A stretch of DNA of 64,000 nucleotides from Sporosarcina ureae (GCF_002101375.1 NZ_CP015207.1:124001-188000); one strand, 5' to 3'. Positions 26,403 to 35,217 are shown, counted from the first letter of the stretch. Translations and numbers: made by a program. Notes: generated by a model from the letters alone, not told the origin.

Positions 26403-26756
26403 TCAAGACCCAAGTCGCGCATACATCCTAGCCGAAGAAGAAGGAGAAAACCGAACTTGATACTCTTCACTCAATTCTTTCCGCACTTCTAACGTCAACC
26501 GTTCGCCCGTTTCATTATGTTCATCTTCCATTTGAATTCCATTAGGGTACAACGCGTCTTGCTCCCAATGAATCCATTTGCCGTATTCTTGCATCCAGTT
26601 ATTAAGTTTCACTTTCAATTCTTCTGAAATAGGAACGTCTTCCATATTAAAGTTACTGTAGCATTCATCACACCAGATGGCCTCTGCACCGACGTCGCCT
26701 TCTACCTTCACATTAAATGATTTGTTCTCTTCACAACAACATGACATCATCTTCAT
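26403..26756 (-). CDS. Cysteine-containing hypothetical protein
   Basis: A 117-residue soluble protein with MMSCCCEENK at the start and IWCDECYSNF near residue 33. The CCC plus CxxC arrangement suggests a zinc site. The C-terminal half is charged and helical. No family is recognised with confidence. A ribosome site, GGAGG, is seen before ATG 26756. Its promoter at 26850-26879 shares an unusual 30-base element with that of the AI-2E-family gene. Confidence 0.6.
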   Translation of the reverse strand: MKMMSCCCEENKSFNVKVEGDVGAEAIWCDECYSNFNMEDVPISEELKVKLNNWMQEYGKWIHWEQDALYPNGIQMEDEHNETGERLTLEVRKELSEEYQVRFSPSSSARMYARLGS

Positions 26757-27132
26757 AACCTCCTACATATCTCTTGGTTTTCCTCTATCATATTGAAGAA
26801 ATACCTAAGGATTTTACCCCAAGTAGAATCTCTAAATCATTTAGATATTAGTGTAGCACTATCACAAGAACTTGGTAAATATCTCTAGCTAATTAAAAAT
26901 CTAAATATATTCATGCTAGTAGACCACTCATTCATACTAATGATTCCAGTGAACTTCCCTAAGTCACTTGGAACGCAGCAAAACGGTCTAAAACCCCTTT
27001 CCATTTCATTGAGGCTATACCGGTTTTCCTCCTCGAACACCTTTCCAGTCGCACCCCCAATACAATCAATGCTATAATAAACCCATTCTATATTATCACA
27101 ACCTGTGCAAAGATTGATGGAGGGAACCTGAC
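26757..27132. other. Divergent promoter region
   Basis: Contains the minus-strand promoter (26850-26879) and the upstream region of the terpene-synthase-like gene. Nothing else is supported. Confidence 0.35.
26850..26879 (-). promoter_or_regulatory. Minus-strand promoter sharing a 30-base element with 20802-20831
   Basis: Minus-strand reading: TTTACC - 18 bases - TACACT, with the spacer dyad CAAG-AA-CTTG. It lies about 95 bases before the gene at 26756. Confidence 0.55.
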
Positions 27133-27966
27133 ATGAAAACTGAAGCGAAACTACAAAAAGAAGCAATGAAAGTCCTAAAAGAGACAAGCCGTACATTCTA
27201 CATACCAATCAAACTACTCGAACCAAACATTAGGGAAGCCGTTGCGTCTGCGTACTTGTGTATGCGTGCAATCGATGAAATTGAAGACCATGAACAACTG
27301 GACGTACAGATTGTCATCGACTTACTGAACAAAGTAAGCGATATACTAGACCGCACGATCGCAACAGGCGAATCGATGGCGTCTGCACTGGACGAGTTAT
27401 TCGCACCACACCGCGATCAGTTGCCTGAAGTGACATTGCGTTTAGCTGACTGGGTAGAGTTTTGTCCAGAAACGGCGCGTAATAAAGTGCTCGAATCGAC
27501 TGCGATTATGGGTCGTGGCATGGCAAAGTGGGCAGGTAAGGACTGGGTGATTGAGACGCGTGAAGATCTCGATGATTATACGTACTATGTCGCTGGATTA
27601 GTTGGCGTGATGCTTACAGATATTTGGCGCTGGTATGATGGCACCGAGACGGATCGTGACTTAGCTATTGGCTTTGGTCGTGGGTTGCAATCTGTTAATA
27701 TTCTTCGCAACTACAAAGAAGATGCGGTGCGTGATGTGAACTTCTTCCCGAATGACTGGAAGTTGCCGGAAATGTTTGCGTATGCTGAAGAGAATTTGGC
27801 GCTCGCTGATGCGTATATTGAAGACATCCATACAAAGACGATTTTGAACTTCTGTAATATTCCATTGGCACTTGCGCATAGTACGCTTGACGCACTGAAA
27901 GAAGGACGCGAGAAGATGTCGCGAATCGAAGTCGTAGCGGTCGTCAACAAGGCGATTCAAAAGTAA
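27133..27966 (+). CDS. Squalene/phytoene synthase-like protein
   Basis: 277 residues with the class-I isoprenoid (trans-prenyltransferase, head-to-head) fold. The first aspartate-rich region is CMRAIDEIEDHEQ (about 48-60). The second conserved region is NILRNYKEDAVRDVNFFPNDW (about 196-216), the counterpart of the DNxRDxxED block. The N-terminal TSRTFYIPIKLLEPNIREAVASAYL is typical. It would condense two prenyl diphosphates into squalene-, dehydrosqualene- or phytoene-like products. It stands alone with no desaturase, cyclase or hpn genes nearby, so the product and pathway cannot be named. GGAGG precedes ATG 27133. Confidence 0.8.
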   Translation: MKTEAKLQKEAMKVLKETSRTFYIPIKLLEPNIREAVASAYLCMRAIDEIEDHEQLDVQIVIDLLNKVSDILDRTIATGESMASALDELFAPHRDQLPEVTLRLADWVEFCPETARNKVLESTAIMGRGMAKWAGKDWVIETREDLDDYTYYVAGLVGVMLTDIWRWYDGTETDRDLAIGFGRGLQSVNILRNYKEDAVRDVNFFPNDWKLPEMFAYAEENLALADAYIEDIHTKTILNFCNIPLALAHSTLDALKEGREKMSRIEVVAVVNKAIQK

Positions 27967-27997
27967 CGTTTATTAATCGAATGAATGGAGGATTGTG

Positions 27998-29761
27998 ATG
28001 CTCGATTTACTGATCATTATGTTTGAACGGGTCGGCATGATTGTGGCGGTCGCTTTCCTTCTTACTCGTTATCGATTTTTCCAACATATGATCCATCAAG
28101 ATGTATTGGATCGTCGGCAAGAGCTGACGGCGATACTCTTTTTTGGATTGTTTGGGATTTTCGGAACGTATTTCGGCGTGGCGCTAGATATGCAGACGTT
28201 TCACTTTGAAAATATGTCTTGGCAACTCGCTACAGATGAGGCGATTGCGAATTCTCGTGTAATCGGGGTAGTCGTCGCAGGTTTGCTTGGTGGATATCGA
28301 CTTGGGATCGGTGCTGGACTCATCGCTGGGATTCACCGAATGTCTTTAGGTGGATTCACGGCTATTTCATGCGGAATATCGACTATTATTTCAGGTATTC
28401 TTGCGGGTTACTTCTATAAGAAAGGCAAGCGTATTCGTCCGCTTTTGGCATTCACGATTGGAGCAGCTGCGGAAGCGTTACAAATGTTGCTCATTGTCGT
28501 GATGGCACAGCCCTTTGAGAAAGCGTTTGCATTGGTTCAGACGATTGGCGTGCCGATGATTCTGGCGAACGGCATGGGGACTGCGTTATTTATGCTCATT
28601 GCGTATAACGTCATTAGTGATCAGGAAAAAGTGACCGCGTTGCAAGCACAGAAAACATTGCGTATCGCAGATCAGACGCTTGGCTATTTACGGACAGGTA
28701 TGCGAAAAGATACGGCCGAGGCGGTATGTAGTATTCTCCTAGATGAATTGAAGCCAGGTGCTGTCGCGATGACGAATAAAACGGATATTCTCGCGTATGT
28801 CGGATCCAAAGGTACGATTAGGCAAGGTTTGATCCAGACTGACATCACACGTCAAGTGATACGAGAAGGTCAGCTCATTGTCACTGATTCTGTCGCTCCT
28901 GATCATCCGAGTATCTCTGCATCCGAAGCCGTCGTCATTGCACCACTTAAAACACGCGGTGAAACGATTGGCACGTTGAAGTTATTTTATCCATCACGTA
29001 CGGCAATTACCGATGTCACGATTGAATTAATCGCTGGACTCGCTGCACTACTTAGCAATCAACTTGAAATCGCCGAAGCAGATGATGCCTATCAACTGGC
29101 GAAAGAAGCGGAAATTCAGGCGTTGCAAGCGCAAATTAGTCCGCATTTCTTGTTCAATTCGATGAATATTATTCTTTCTTTGATACGGACGAATCCGGAT
29201 GAAGCGCGTAAACTGCTGTCATCGCTGTCGTTTTTCTTACGTCAGAATCTTGAAGTTACCACTGCGAAGATGGTCACGTTACAGCAAGAACTGGCGCATG
29301 TTGAAGCATATTTGATGATAGAAGAAGCGCGTTTCATTGATAAATTGAAGATTTGTATCGACGTCGATCCGCATGTCATGCAGGAGAAGATTCCGCCATT
29401 GACGTTGCAACCGATCGTTGAAAATGCGATGACGCACGGTATTAAAGATTTGGACGCCAATGCGATGGTCCATATTTTGATACATGAACGAGACGATGCC
29501 ATTCATATTATGGTACAGGATAACGGTGAGGGAATCGTTCCAGCGCGTCTCGCTATGCTTGGACAGGAACCAGTTCGGTCTGAAAAAGGTACTGGGCTCG
29601 GCCTCTATAACGTCAATCGACGCCTGAAGATGACGTTCGATAAAAATTCAGGCCTCACAATAAAAAGTACACCGAATGAAGGAACAAAGATTTCATTCCA
29701 GATTCCGAAGTCGGAGGTGAACGAATATGACGGAAACGATTCGCGTATTGGTCGTAGATGA
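27998..29761 (+). CDS. LytS-type sensor histidine kinase (5TM receptor)
   Basis: About 587 residues. Residues 1-205 hold the 5TM-5TMR_LYT receptor with six or so helices and the typical NSRVIGVVVAGLLGGYRLGIG and LIAGIHRMSLGGFTA. A GAF domain follows (about 225-360), then the His_kinase domain with the phospho-accepting His383 in QISPHFLFNSMN, and an HATPase domain with QPIVENAMTHGIKD, DNGEGI and GTGLGLYNVNRRL. ATG 27998 has GGAGG six bases upstream. It overlaps the response-regulator gene. With cstA next door, it most resembles pyruvate-sensing systems (BtsS, YpdA, LytS), which is inference. Confidence 0.92.
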   Translation: MLDLLIIMFERVGMIVAVAFLLTRYRFFQHMIHQDVLDRRQELTAILFFGLFGIFGTYFGVALDMQTFHFENMSWQLATDEAIANSRVIGVVVAGLLGGYRLGIGAGLIAGIHRMSLGGFTAISCGISTIISGILAGYFYKKGKRIRPLLAFTIGAAAEALQMLLIVVMAQPFEKAFALVQTIGVPMILANGMGTALFMLIAYNVISDQEKVTALQAQKTLRIADQTLGYLRTGMRKDTAEAVCSILLDELKPGAVAMTNKTDILAYVGSKGTIRQGLIQTDITRQVIREGQLIVTDSVAPDHPSISASEAVVIAPLKTRGETIGTLKLFYPSRTAITDVTIELIAGLAALLSNQLEIAEADDAYQLAKEAEIQALQAQISPHFLFNSMNIILSLIRTNPDEARKLLSSLSFFLRQNLEVTTAKMVTLQQELAHVEAYLMIEEARFIDKLKICIDVDPHVMQEKIPPLTLQPIVENAMTHGIKDLDANAMVHILIHERDDAIHIMVQDNGEGIVPARLAMLGQEPVRSEKGTGLGLYNVNRRLKMTFDKNSGLTIKSTPNEGTKISFQIPKSEVNEYDGNDSRIGRR

Positions 29762-30458
29762 TGAAAGGTACGCGCGCGAAGAAATGATTTATTTGCTTGG
29801 ACGATTTGAACGGGTGAAGGTTGTCGGAGAAGCGGATTCTGGAGAGTCGGCGATTATCAAGGCGATGCAGCTACAGCCGGATGTCGTGTTCCTCGACATC
29901 GAGATGCCGAAAGTCGATGGAATGGAAGTGGCAAAGACGTTAGGTGCACTGAAAAAAGTGCCATTGATTGTCTTCGCGACTGCTTATCCGCAATTCGCGG
30001 CAGAAGCATTTCGTGTCCATGCGATGGATTATTTACTGAAGCCGTATGATGAAGAACAACTGCGACAGACGATTGCGCGTGTAAAAGAGTTGCTGCATCG
30101 AACACAACATGAAACATCACCGAAACCGCTGGATCGTTTGCCTGTCGAAACGGAAGGCGAAATCCACTACATCCCGATTCGCGATATTCTTTATGTGCAT
30201 CGAGAAGAGAAGTGGACGAAAATCGTTACGTCTACGCGTGATTACGAAACGCGCATGACATTGAAAGAACTCGAAAACAAATTGATGTATTCATCATTTT
30301 TCCGCATTCATAAAAGTATTCTCGTGAACCTCGTGCACGTCAGTAGTTTGACACCTTGGTTCAACGGAGCGTATCAGTTAGAAGTGGATCAGCGTCCAGA
30401 AAAATTGTCAGTTAGCCGAAATTATGTCAAAGAATTACGGCAGCGTCTCGAAGGATAA
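29727..30458 (+). CDS. LytR/AlgR-type response regulator (LytTR DNA-binding)
   Basis: 243 residues: a receiver domain (1-120) with VLVVDDERYAREEM, phospho-acceptor Asp57 in VVFLDIEMPKVDGMEV, and the Lys of LLKPYD, followed by a LytTR DNA-binding domain (140-240) with YFRIHKSILVN-type and LSVSRNYVKELR segments. It overlaps the kinase gene by 35 bases, ensuring paired synthesis. Its likely target is the cstA gene immediately downstream, behind a terminator. Confidence 0.93.
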   Translation: MTETIRVLVVDDERYAREEMIYLLGRFERVKVVGEADSGESAIIKAMQLQPDVVFLDIEMPKVDGMEVAKTLGALKKVPLIVFATAYPQFAAEAFRVHAMDYLLKPYDEEQLRQTIARVKELLHRTQHETSPKPLDRLPVETEGEIHYIPIRDILYVHREEKWTKIVTSTRDYETRMTLKELENKLMYSSFFRIHKSILVNLVHVSSLTPWFNGAYQLEVDQRPEKLSVSRNYVKELRQRLEG

Positions 30459-30528
30459 AAAATCTCGTAACATGTTAATCTCCCGGAGTGCATCTTACTT
30501 CGCGATTCTGACATGTTACGAGATTTTG
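30459..30528 (+). terminator. Terminator of the two-component operon
   Basis: AAAATCTCGTAACATGT and ACATGTTACGAGATTTT form a perfect 17-pair stem with a 35-base interior. It separates the regulators from cstA. Its end overlaps the cstA -35 box. Confidence 0.8.
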
Positions 30529-30574
30529 TCATAGATCGGACATCTTTCTATTATAGTTAATGTAAGCGTTATCA
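30526..30574 (+). promoter_or_regulatory. cstA promoter with cre site
   Basis: TTGTCA (30526-30531), a 17-base spacer and TATTAT (30549-30554) form a good sigma-A promoter. TGTAAGCGTTATCA (30561-30574) matches the cre consensus perfectly and covers the expected transcription start, so CcpA would block initiation when preferred sugars are present. Confidence 0.8.
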
Positions 30575-30596
30575 ACATGAAGGAGGGAAAGAAGTA

Positions 30597-32051
30597 ATGA
30601 TTACATTTCTATTTTCTATCGTATTATTAATAGTCGGATACTTTACGTATGGTAAGTACATCGTCAACATGTTCGGCGTCAAGGAAGAGCGAGCTACGCC
30701 AGCGTATACGAGCGCGGACGGAGTCGATTACGTGCCGATGAGCACGAACAAGAACTCATTGATTCAATTATTAAATATCGCAGGAGTTGGCCCGATTTTC
30801 GGCCCGATTATGGGCGCGTTATACGGCCCGGTCGCATTTATCTGGATTGTCGTCGGCGCGATTTTCGCAGGCGCTGTACACGATTATTTGACAGGCATGA
30901 TCTCGATCCGAAACCGCGGAGCACACTTGCCTGAACTGGCAGGAAAATTCCTTGGCAAAGCGATGAAACATATCGTCAATGCGTTTGCGTTATTATTACT
31001 CATCCTAGTCGGTACGGTATTCGTTTCGGCACCCGCAGGATTGCTATACAACCTGATGAATGGTTGGATGGCGATGGGAATCATCGTTGCACTTATTTTC
31101 CTTTATTATATTTTGGCGACATTATTACCGATCGATAAGATCATCGGTCGTTTCTATCCACTTTTCGGCGCACTACTTGTGATCAGTGCGGTCGGTATCG
31201 GCGGCATGATGATTATCAAAGGTGTTCCAATTCCTGAATTGACATTTGCGAACTTGCATCCAGATAATATTCCGATCTTCCCGTTACTATTCTTGACGAT
31301 CTCATGTGGAGCGCTTTCTGGTTTCCATGCGACACAGTCTCCGATTATTTCCCGGACAACGAAGAATGAAAGCCAAGGTCGCAAAATTTTCTACGGTATG
31401 ATGATTGCTGAAGCAATTATCGCGATGATTTGGGCAGCGGCTGGTATGGCGTTGTTCAACGGTGTGACACTAAATGAATTGCTTGCAGCTGGTGGACCAG
31501 CAGTTATTGTTAGTGAAGTATCCATCACGATGCTAGGTGCTATCGGTGGAACACTTGCCGTGATTGGCGTCATCATTTTACCGATCACATCAGGCGACAC
31601 AGCATTCCGTAGTGCACGCATGATTGTCGCGGACTATATCAAGTATCCACAAGCAAAAATCATGAGCCGTCTATGGATCGCGCTTCCGATGTTCGCTATC
31701 TCGATTGCACTAACTCAAGTAGATTTCAACATCTTATGGCGCTACTTCTCTTGGGCGAATCAGTCCACCGCCGTCATTGCGTTATTCGTAGGTGCCATGT
31801 ATCTCTTCATTGCCGGTAAGAATTACTGGGTTGCACTCATACCTGGCACGTTCATGCTGATGGCTACGACGACGTATATACTGAATGCAGCCATTGGATT
31901 CGGTTTACCGATGAATGTCTCCTTAATCGGAGCGACTGTTATCTCGATCTTCCTAGTAGCCTTGTTCTTCAACGCTGCGGTGAAAGCTCGAACCGCACAA
32001 ATCCCGCTAGAAGAAGATATTACAAACTGGGAGTCTACTCGAACGATTTAA
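30597..32051 (+). CDS. cstA: CstA-family carbon-starvation / pyruvate transporter
   Basis: 484 residues with about 13-14 hydrophobic helices. Family patterns include SLIQLLNIAGVGPIFGPIMGALYGP near residues 55-80, HDYLTGMISIRNRGAHLPELAG, and SGFHATQSPIISRTTKNESQGR. A strong ribosome site precedes ATG 30597. CstA proteins import peptides or pyruvate; those next to LytS/LytR-type regulators (as BtsT beside BtsSR) move pyruvate. Length (484) fits the shorter Firmicutes form. Regulation: cre site at the promoter and probably the adjacent LytTR regulator. Confidence 0.93.
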   Translation: MITFLFSIVLLIVGYFTYGKYIVNMFGVKEERATPAYTSADGVDYVPMSTNKNSLIQLLNIAGVGPIFGPIMGALYGPVAFIWIVVGAIFAGAVHDYLTGMISIRNRGAHLPELAGKFLGKAMKHIVNAFALLLLILVGTVFVSAPAGLLYNLMNGWMAMGIIVALIFLYYILATLLPIDKIIGRFYPLFGALLVISAVGIGGMMIIKGVPIPELTFANLHPDNIPIFPLLFLTISCGALSGFHATQSPIISRTTKNESQGRKIFYGMMIAEAIIAMIWAAAGMALFNGVTLNELLAAGGPAVIVSEVSITMLGAIGGTLAVIGVIILPITSGDTAFRSARMIVADYIKYPQAKIMSRLWIALPMFAISIALTQVDFNILWRYFSWANQSTAVIALFVGAMYLFIAGKNYWVALIPGTFMLMATTTYILNAAIGFGLPMNVSLIGATVISIFLVALFFNAAVKARTAQIPLEEDITNWESTRTI

Positions 32052-32065
32052 TACGCTATACACCA

Positions 32066-32096
32066 CCTGTTGAGCTTCGGTTCAGCAGGTTTTTTC
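32066..32096 (+). terminator. cstA terminator with UUCG tetraloop
   Basis: ACCTGTTGAGC - TTCG - GTTCAGCAGGT followed by T6. The C(UUCG)G tetraloop is a very stable cap. Confidence 0.9.
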
Positions 32097-32223
32097 TATG
32101 GAGATGTAACAAGTTATTCCAGTTGTGATACACTAGTTATAGAGATAAAGCCGATTTACACAAATGAAGAAATAGTACATAATAAGGGGTTTATACACCA
32201 TTTAAATAACTTAAGTAACTAAT

Positions 32224-32239
32224 AGTGTAAATATACACT
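32224..32239 (+). promoter_or_regulatory. Palindrome before the XRE regulator
   Basis: AGTGTAAATATACACT is a near-perfect 16-base palindrome lying 11 bases before the ribosome site of the regulator gene. Related half sites (TTATACACC, TTTACACA) lie just upstream. A plausible operator for autoregulation. Confidence 0.5.
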
Positions 32240-32264
32240 TTAGGTGCAAAGGAGGAATAAAGCG

Positions 32265-32720
32265 TTGAATAAGCAGACAGTCATGGACTTAGTGTCGCCC
32301 CGCTTGAAGTTAATTCGAACAGAAATGGATTATACGCAAGATCAAATGGCGGAGATTATAGGCATTTCAAAGAAGACGTTAGTACAGTTAGAGAAAGGTC
32401 GTCAAGAAATTGGTTGGGCTGCAGCAGTAGTAGTTTGCGCGTTATTTCGCGAAAGTGCTCTGTTGCGCTCGGTCATGGGAGACGATCCGATTGAGTTAGC
32501 TGAGATGGCTGTACATGAAGAAATTCATTCAAGAGAAACAGCAGCGAGTGCGTCTATTAATTGGTGGACGGAGATCGGACAATGGCAGCAATATAAATTG
32601 CAACAGCATACGGCGGGTGGACATTATCGTATTATAGGAGCTGATCAAAAGCGTTTATTTAGTACGGGAGACCGCGAGAAAGCTTTGGCTGAATTCAAAA
32701 AATATATGGACATATTGTAA
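32265..32720 (+). CDS. XRE-family transcriptional regulator
   Basis: About 151 residues. The N-terminal helix-turn-helix reads LKLIRTEMDYTQDQMAEIIGISKKTLVQLEKGRQ (about 9-42). The rest is a helical and aromatic-rich domain (SINWWTEIGQWQQYKLQQH) ending in RLFSTGDREKALAEF, whose ligand, if any, is unknown. TTG 32265 follows GGAGG at 32251-32255; the in-frame GTG 32244 lies before that ribosome site and is rejected. Monocistronic. The palindrome just upstream suggests autoregulation. Confidence 0.8.
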   Translation: MNKQTVMDLVSPRLKLIRTEMDYTQDQMAEIIGISKKTLVQLEKGRQEIGWAAAVVVCALFRESALLRSVMGDDPIELAEMAVHEEIHSRETAASASINWWTEIGQWQQYKLQQHTAGGHYRIIGADQKRLFSTGDREKALAEFKKYMDIL

Positions 32721-32751
32721 TCTTTATATGAAAATAATGCATGAAAAACAG

Positions 32752-32793
32752 AAAAAACCGGCTGTACTCTTTTTAGGAGTGAGCCGGTTTTTC
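32752..32793. terminator. Bidirectional terminator
   Basis: AAAAAACCGGCT and AGCCGGTTTTT surround a small loop. It serves the XRE gene and the convergent NRDE gene, whose last codons lie inside it. Confidence 0.8.
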
Positions 32794-33552
32794 GATGTGG
32801 AAAGAGAATTTTTGAGCCGTTATAAAAGCGCCTTTTTCATATGTGCGCTCTTCAAATTCCACATGATTTTCTTGATCTATTGTCAGTACAGTCGTGCAAC
32901 GTGTGCCGTAGTCTTTTGATGCGATAAATATCGAAGACAGCAAGCTCTCGAGATCTTCACCTACGCCGGTATCAGGTAGTAGTTCAGTCGGAAATCGTTC
33001 CGCTCGTTGCATCATGCCAAATAATATATCCCGATCTATCGTCTCTACTTGTTGCAAGTACTCTGCCAACAAAGCTTTTGTTTTATCCACTTTCGGCCAT
33101 GGTGTATTAAGCAAGGCGTTACTAAGTCCATGTGTGCCGTTAGGTAGTTGTTGGATGGATTGCTCGATGTTCGAGTAGTAAAACATTTCTTCAGCGGATC
33201 CTACCAGGACATTGCAACCCGCATAATCTTCTCGATGTGTATGCAGTTGTTCCATAAAATCATGTGCGGATAGATTGGATTGTAGATAGGAAGATACAAT
33301 ATGACCGCGTGAGAATTTGCCTGTTTGCGGTAGCGCGAAGTCGCGATAATTTGTTAATGCAGCGACTTTTCCTTGTGTATTGATGCCGAGCCATGTGCCC
33401 ATTTGTTCAAGATCACGTCCTGCTAAAATGTCTGGATAATCACTCCAGAAGTTTGCTGGTGCTGTTGGACGTCCATATGCTTCATCTCGGTTCGCCATCA
33501 TAACCAGTTGATACTTCGGATGGCTTTGCAATTGAAATGCCAGTAAACACAT
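32773..33552 (-). CDS. NRDE-family protein (TANGO2-like, Ntn-hydrolase fold)
   Basis: About 259 residues. The start MCLLAFQLQSHPKYQLVMMA is followed by NRDEAYGRPTAPANFW and AGRDLEQMGTWLG, the hallmarks of the NRDE/TANGO2 family. The second of two adjacent ATGs is chosen because it puts Cys at position 2, as in family members where this Cys may act as an N-terminal nucleophile. GGGGTG lies upstream. The biochemical role is unsettled in the family; lipid or heme handling is proposed. Monocistronic. Confidence 0.85.
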   Translation of the reverse strand: MCLLAFQLQSHPKYQLVMMANRDEAYGRPTAPANFWSDYPDILAGRDLEQMGTWLGINTQGKVAALTNYRDFALPQTGKFSRGHIVSSYLQSNLSAHDFMEQLHTHREDYAGCNVLVGSAEEMFYYSNIEQSIQQLPNGTHGLSNALLNTPWPKVDKTKALLAEYLQQVETIDRDILFGMMQRAERFPTELLPDTGVGEDLESLLSSIFIASKDYGTRCTTVLTIDQENHVEFEERTYEKGAFITAQKFSFHIEKPAHS

Positions 33553-33769
33553 CATGTCACCCCGTTTGTATAGGTATGAAAATAGTGTATCATGTGCGAT
33601 TTTATTTGGCGACTGGTTAAAAGGACTTTAATGACCGCGCAAACAAAGTGCTGTATTGTTTGTCTTACTATTGAACGTAGAAGGCATACAGGGTATCATA
33701 GAACATATTGAACAAACGAATGGCGGATTTGTTTGTTGTGATTAAAAATGTACTAGGAGTGTGGAATAT

Positions 33770-34522
33770 ATGGAGTTTACTGAAACGTTCTGGGATGCTT
33801 CGTTAACGGAATTAAAGCAAGGATATATAGAACAATCCACATCGTATGATTGTTTGCTGTGTGGTAAACAAATTGAAAAAGGTGTGATTTATCCGTACGA
33901 GAATGCATTGTATGAAGCGGAGCGATTTATGCATGTACATATCGAACATTCGCACCAGTCGGTGTTCGCGTATTTGCTTGAACTAGATAAGAAGTGGTCA
34001 GGGATTACCGATCATCAAGGTGATTTACTGCGCTTATTTTATCAAGGGAAAAGCGATAAGGATGTACAGGAAGAATTGGAGATTGGCAGTGCGACGACGG
34101 TGCGGCACCATCGCTTTGCGTTAAAAGAAAAAGAACGTCAGGCGAAAGTGTTTCTTGCGATGATGGAGTTATTGAAGGAACGTGAGTCGTACGCGCAGGC
34201 GTTTATTCCGCCACATAAAGCGTCTCAATTATTCCACGATGAGTATTCAATGGCTGAGGAAGAACAGCAAGCGATCCTGCGCACGTTTTTCCCTGACGGA
34301 ACCGATGGCCAGCTAAAAGAGATACCTGCGACGGAAAAACAGCGGCGAATTATTGTCCAGGAAATTAGTAAGCGCTTTGACGGAGATATTTCGTACAGTA
34401 AGCATGAGATGAATGATCGGCTTTCGGAAGTCCATGAAGATTTCATTACACTTCGAAATTATTTAACTGAATACGGCTATTTCGGTCAGACGCGCAATGG
34501 CAGTCAATATTGGCTGAAGTGA
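33770..34522 (+). CDS. DUF2087-containing probable regulator
   Basis: About 250 residues. The N-terminal part has CLLCGKQIEKG (a CxxC, maybe zinc) and a HTH-like middle (LLRLFYQGKSDKDVQEELEI, SATTVRHHRFALKEKERQAK). The C-terminal 80 residues match DUF2087 (KEIPATEKQRRIIVQEISKRF, LRNYLTEYGYFGQTRNGSQYW). AGGAG at 33755-33759 supports ATG 33770, not the nearer GTG 33761. DUF2087 proteins are usually transcriptional regulators. The next gene lies 80 bases downstream. Confidence 0.75.
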   Translation: MEFTETFWDASLTELKQGYIEQSTSYDCLLCGKQIEKGVIYPYENALYEAERFMHVHIEHSHQSVFAYLLELDKKWSGITDHQGDLLRLFYQGKSDKDVQEELEIGSATTVRHHRFALKEKERQAKVFLAMMELLKERESYAQAFIPPHKASQLFHDEYSMAEEEQQAILRTFFPDGTDGQLKEIPATEKQRRIIVQEISKRFDGDISYSKHEMNDRLSEVHEDFITLRNYLTEYGYFGQTRNGSQYWLK

Positions 34523-34602
34523 GTTGCCTACATGAATCGTTTCAGGTTTAGAAATGACGATGGTGGGAAGACTAAGAGTAATCGCGAAAGGAGCGGAAGT
34601 AA

Positions 34603-35016
34603 ATGACTGCAAAAGACACAGTACAGAAAATCTTGAATGAGAGCATGGTAGGAACGATGGCAACGGTGGACAACAATAAACCGTATAGCCGGTATATGAC
34701 GTTCATGAGTGATGGGTTGACTTTGTATACACCTACGAATAGAAAAACGGAAAAGGTAGATGAGCTCGATGACAATCCGTATACCCATATTCTTCTTGGG
34801 TATGAAGGTGAAGGTTTCGGTGACGCGTACGTAGAGTATTCTGGACGTGTGACGATTTCCGATGACGAAAGCTTGAAAGAAAAGGTTTGGAATGATCATA
34901 TGAAAGCATGGTTTACTGGTCCCGAAGATCCAAATTTAGTTATTTTAAAAATTGAGCCTGAAGCGATTCGTTTGATGAATAAATCAGGCCAACCACCCGA
35001 AGATATTTCCCTGTAA
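34603..35016 (+). CDS. Pyridoxamine 5'-phosphate oxidase-like flavin protein
   Basis: 137 residues of the split-barrel FMN-binding fold: ILNESMVGTMATVDNNKPYSRYMTF at the N-terminus, DGLTLYTPTNRKTEKVDEL, and VEYSGRVTISDD. This group is often called general stress protein 26-like. It lacks the full PdxH active site, so B6 oxidation is unlikely. A ribosome site, AAAGGAG, precedes the ATG. A strong terminator follows. Confidence 0.85.
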   Translation: MTAKDTVQKILNESMVGTMATVDNNKPYSRYMTFMSDGLTLYTPTNRKTEKVDELDDNPYTHILLGYEGEGFGDAYVEYSGRVTISDDESLKEKVWNDHMKAWFTGPEDPNLVILKIEPEAIRLMNKSGQPPEDISL

Positions 35017-35051
35017 ATAATTACTACACTATAAAAGTATACCTGAATACT

Positions 35052-35098
35052 ATATCCCGAAAGTGAGAGGTCACACTCTGATTTTCGGGATATTTTTG
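35052..35098 (+). terminator. Terminator after the PNPOx-like gene
   Basis: ATATCCCGAAA and TTTCGGGATAT form an 11-pair stem with further pairing inside; T5 follows. Confidence 0.85.
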
Positions 35099-35183
35099 TC
35101 TAGTTGGCAAGTCATCCACAAATATGCGCAAAACCCGTGAATTCCCATTGCTTGAGCGCAATAAATGAGGGTATACTACTCAT

Positions 35184-35199
35184 AAGAACACTTGTTCTT
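35184..35199 (+). promoter_or_regulatory. LexA (SOS) box
   Basis: AAGAACACTTGTTCTT is a perfect palindrome containing GAAC-N4-GTTC, the core of Gram-positive LexA boxes. It lies just after a -10 (TATACT, 35172-35177; TTGCTT 18 bases upstream) and 18 bases before the polymerase start. Confidence 0.85.
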
Positions 35200-35217
35200 T
35201 TGAGAGGTGAATGCCAG

